Assembly: GCA_017883215.1 (NCBI GenBank)
Contig: JADGOA010000187.1
Coordinates: 1-7,462, forward strand
Origin: Thermoanaerobaculia bacterium
GTDB lineage: Bacteria; Acidobacteriota; Thermoanaerobaculia; Gp7-AA8
Length of the DNA: 7,462 nt
Direction: 5' to 3'
The notes beneath the pieces were generated by a model. That model saw only the letters and a list, made by a program, of their open reading frames with translations. It was not told where the DNA came from and made no database searches. The position numbers were made by a program, and so were the translations under genes. This document shows positions 5,636 through 7,462 of the stretch, piece by piece (positions within the stretch are counted from its first letter, which is position 1; the number at the start of each line of letters is the position of its first letter).

Positions 5636-5698
5636 CTACTCGCTACTCGCTACTCGCTTTTCGCTACTCGCTACTCGCTACTCGCTACTCGCCGCTCG
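5636..5698. repeat. CTACTCG heptamer tandem repeat overlapping a gene end
   Basis: Nine 7-base units run without a break: seven are exactly CTACTCG, the fourth is CTTTTCG and the ninth CCGCTCG. The array covers the last codons and stop of the flavoprotein gene on the minus strand, where the unit reads CGAGTAG and supplies the TAG stop. Because 7 is not a multiple of 3, TAG appears in all three minus-strand frames within 21 bases. Confidence 0.95.
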
Positions 5699-7063
5699 CT
5701 GCCTCCCAGCGCTCATCCCGGCCAGCCGGCCGCTCGCCCATGCCCACTGGAAGTTGTAGCCGCCGATCTTGCCGTCGACGTCGAGAATCTCGCCGCACAG
5801 GTAGAGACCCGGGCAGAGCCGCGACTCCATCGTGCGCAGGTCGACCTCGCTCAGCGGCACGCCCCCCGCCGTCACCTCCGCGTATTCGAATCCGCGGTCG
5901 CGGACCACCGGCAGCGGCAGCTCGATCAGCGCGCGCACGAGACGCCGCCGCTCCTCTTTCGTCAACTTCGCCAGAGGCGTGGAAGGCTCGAGCTCCGCCG
6001 CTCGGACAAGCGCTTCCACCACGCGGTCGACGAGCTTCCCGCGCATGGCGCTGGCGATCGTGGCGCGCGGGTTCTGGCGCGCCTGTTCGATGAGCTTCGC
6101 CTCGAGCGTGTCGAACGACTCATCGGGCAGTAGGTTCGCCGCGAGCTGCGTCCCCGCGGCCGCAACTTCGACGTTCTCGGCGGCAGCGGCGCGCCTCGCC
6201 GCAATCCAGTGCCGGCTGATGTCGAGCACCACCGGTCCGCTGATCCCGAAATGAGTGAAGAGCATCGCCCCGCGTTCGCGCTCGAGAATCCTCCCCGCCG
6301 CGGAGCGGACCGACAGCTCAGCCTCGGCGCTGGCCCCCCGCAGAGACGTCAGCCAGTGGCCGGGCGGGAGGATCAGCGGAACGAGCGCCGGAAACGTCGC
6401 CTCCACGCTGTGCCCCAGGTTCGCGACCAGCTCGTAGCCGAAGCCATCGCTGCCGGTTTTCGGAACGCTCCGTCCTCCCGTGGCGAAGATCACGCGATTG
6501 GCGGGGACGGTCCCCTGCTCGGTTCGAACGAGGAAGCGTGCCGCACTCGTGGCTCCGGCGCCGCGTCCTGTTCTTTTCGACGCCGGCGACTGTGCCGTCG
6601 CGCCACCAGCCTGCGCCACCTTCATCCCCTCCACGCGGCACCCCGTTCGGATCTCGGCGCCCGCCTCGCGGGCCGCGTCCAGGAGTGCGTCGAGAACCAT
6701 GCGGGCACGATCGGTCACGGGAAAGAGCTTGCCGGTGGCCTCGCGCTTGAGGGCCACGCCGTGGGATTCAAAGAACGCGACCGTCCCGGCGACGTCGAAG
6801 GTTCGCAGGACTTTGGCAATGGCGTTGCGGTTGCCGTTGAAATCGGACGCGCTGATCTGGTCGTGGGTGACGTTGCAGCGGCCGCCACCCGAGATCAGGA
6901 TCTTCGCGCCGATCTTTTTCGCGCCATCGATCGCGATCGTCCGCGCGCCGCTCTGCGCCGCGAAGATGGCCGCCATGAGCCCCGCCGCGCCGGCACCGAT
7001 CACGGCCACGTCAAAAGGGGATTCGTTGTCCAGGTCGCGATTGCTCAATACGCCGCTAATCAT
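5678..7063 (-). CDS. HI0933/YhiN-family FAD-dependent oxidoreductase
   Basis: Seen: 461 residues from ATG 7063. Residues 18-28 (DVAVIGAGAAG) give the Rossmann GxGxxG that binds FAD. GGGRCNVT lies at 59-66, FATGGRSVPKTGSDGFGYE in the middle and THFGISGPVVLDISRHW further on. VTAGGVPLSEVDLRTMESR and GEILDVDGKIGGYNFQWAWASG lie near the C-terminus. These are the signature blocks of the HI0933 (BaiN-like) flavoproteins. Known: the family is widespread, and the natural substrate is unclear for most members. The protein runs longer than the usual roughly 400 residues, partly through an Ala/Gly/Arg/Ser-rich insert at about 150-175. The frame is open to 7318, but that part encodes repeat-derived GLGLG/RARAR sequence and is unlikely to be real. 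ATG 7063 has no good SD, and ATG 7111 is an alternative. The 3' end runs into a heptamer repeat. Confidence 0.93.
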   Translation of the reverse strand: MISGVLSNRDLDNESPFDVAVIGAGAAGLMAAIFAAQSGARTIAIDGAKKIGAKILISGGGRCNVTHDQISASDFNGNRNAIAKVLRTFDVAGTVAFFESHGVALKREATGKLFPVTDRARMVLDALLDAAREAGAEIRTGCRVEGMKVAQAGGATAQSPASKRTGRGAGATSAARFLVRTEQGTVPANRVIFATGGRSVPKTGSDGFGYELVANLGHSVEATFPALVPLILPPGHWLTSLRGASAEAELSVRSAAGRILERERGAMLFTHFGISGPVVLDISRHWIAARRAAAAENVEVAAAGTQLAANLLPDESFDTLEAKLIEQARQNPRATIASAMRGKLVDRVVEALVRAAELEPSTPLAKLTKEERRRLVRALIELPLPVVRDRGFEYAEVTAGGVPLSEVDLRTMESRLCPGLYLCGEILDVDGKIGGYNFQWAWASGRLAGMSAGRQRAASSE

Positions 7064-7174
7064 GAACGATGAAGGACCAGGGACGAAGCGCGCCGCGGGT
7101 AGCGGTGTCATTCCGGCTTCCAATGGAGCGGTGATGAACCTGTAGGGACGCGCCGCATGCGGGTTTCCGAGCCC

Positions 7175-7248
7175 GAGCCCGAGCCCGCTTCCGAGCCCGA
7201 ATCCGGGTGAGAACTGCCGGGCTCGGGCTCGGGTGCGGGCTCGGGCTC
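7175..7248. repeat. Long hairpin of GAGCCC hexamers, 32-base arms
   Basis: The left arm (7175-7206) pairs with the right arm (7217-7248) at 28 of 32 positions around a 10-base loop. Both arms are hexameric repeats of GAGCCC/GGGCTC with point variants, and further GAGCCC copies extend left to 7167. It lies between the MBL hydrolase end and the flavoprotein start on the minus strand. It may separate the two units or be a repeat-expansion site. Confidence 0.9.
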
Positions 7249-7298
7249 GGGTCACGTGAGTTTCTTCACTCAGGCGCAGCGCCCGCGCGGTGAAAAGG

Positions 7299-7310
7299 CT
7301 CAGGATGACG
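7299..7310 (-). repeat. GTCATCCTGAG element end at an MBL gene stop
   Basis: Minus-strand CGTCATCCTGAG spans the MBL stop codon TGA (7302 to 7300) and resembles the GTCATCC(T/C)GAG repeat noted at 21-71. Beyond it lie a GGCGC/GCGCC hairpin (7273-7283) and a TGAGT/ACTCA pair (7257-7272). The last two residues and stop of the hydrolase may come from the repeat. Confidence 0.35.
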
Positions 7311-7462
7311 GGGCCCACTGCTCCACGTCGCGTCCCACGCCGTGCTCGAGGATCAGAAACTGCGGATTGCCGTTCGCGGCGATGGCGCGGCGGAGGTCGT
7401 CGAGCGGCTGGAGTTCGCCGTCGTCGCCGAGGTGGAAGGTGCCGTAGTGCATGGCCACGCTG
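7300..7462 (-). CDS. C-terminal end of an MBL-fold metallo-hydrolase (partial)
   Basis: Seen: 53 residues and a stop, open to the right edge of the window. The stretch VAMHYGTFHLGDDGELQPLD matches the late His-x-GTF-x-L block of MBL-fold hydrolases of the NAPE-PLD/UlaG-like kind. It is followed by LRRAIAANGN and FLILEHGVGRDVE. Known: the His in this block is the last metal ligand of the fold. The catalytic HxHxDH part lies outside the window, so substrate and subfamily cannot be judged. It is on the same strand as the flavoprotein but is separated by 236 bases with a large hairpin, so a shared transcript is doubtful. Confidence 0.75.
   Translation of the reverse strand, partial: SVAMHYGTFHLGDDGELQPLDDLRRAIAANGNPQFLILEHGVGRDVEQWAPSS

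Noticed and set aside
6209..7072. Plus-strand 287-residue frame opposite the flavoprotein
   Set aside because: It has no conserved motif and fully overlaps a gene with all HI0933 signature blocks.

Overview
This is a GC-rich window from a bacterial chromosome. The guess at lineage is Acidobacteriota or a similar soil or sediment phylum. It rests on a secreted metallopeptidase with distant family ties, ECF sigma/anti-sigma architecture, and intergenic DNA full of short tandem repeats, GTCATCC(C/T)GAG-type elements and REP-like hairpins. No 16S or other marker gene is present, so the lineage is inference.

Layout, left to right. Bases 1-287 hold no convincing gene, only repeat-like DNA and a hairpin. 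Bases 288-2348 (+) encode a secreted zinc metallopeptidase of the gluzincin type. A G-rich inverted repeat (2357-2431) separates it from a two-gene operon on the same strand. That operon is an ECF-type sigma factor (2477-3091) overlapping by 11 nt a 292-residue fusion protein (3081-3959). The fusion joins a zinc-binding anti-sigma domain, a complete Ogt/MGMT-type O6-alkylguanine-DNA alkyltransferase, and a C-terminal Ada-type four-cysteine methylphosphotriester domain. Bases 3960-4312 have no gene: a mosaic of six GC-rich hairpins, an 8-bp tandem repeat and an intrinsic terminator. On the minus strand, marR (4927-5490) and yceI (4313-4930) form an ATGA-overlapping operon. Its promoter carries a perfect TTGACA box inside a 12-bp palindrome. 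Further right are two heptamer tandem repeats, an HI0933/YhiN-type flavoprotein (5678-7063, minus), a 32-bp-arm hairpin built of a GAGCCC hexamer (7175-7248), and the C-terminal end of an MBL-fold hydrolase (7300-7462, minus).

The main discovery candidate is the sigma/anti-sigma-alkyltransferase operon. In E. coli Ada the alkyl-acceptor domains are fused to an AraC-type DNA-binding region, and methylation turns the protein into an activator. Here the same two sensor/repair chemistries (acceptor Cys198 of PCHRVV and Cys252 of the Ada zinc site) are fused instead to an anti-sigma domain, next to the sigma factor it would be expected to bind. The inferred logic is that alkylation of the fusion releases the sigma factor and turns on an alkylation-damage regulon. 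I know of no characterised example. The domain calls are strong; the signalling mechanism is inference.

The other genes look like separate transcription units. The marR-yceI pair is an autoregulated-looking envelope or stress unit, and the flavoprotein and MBL hydrolase are probably housekeeping or accessory metabolic genes.
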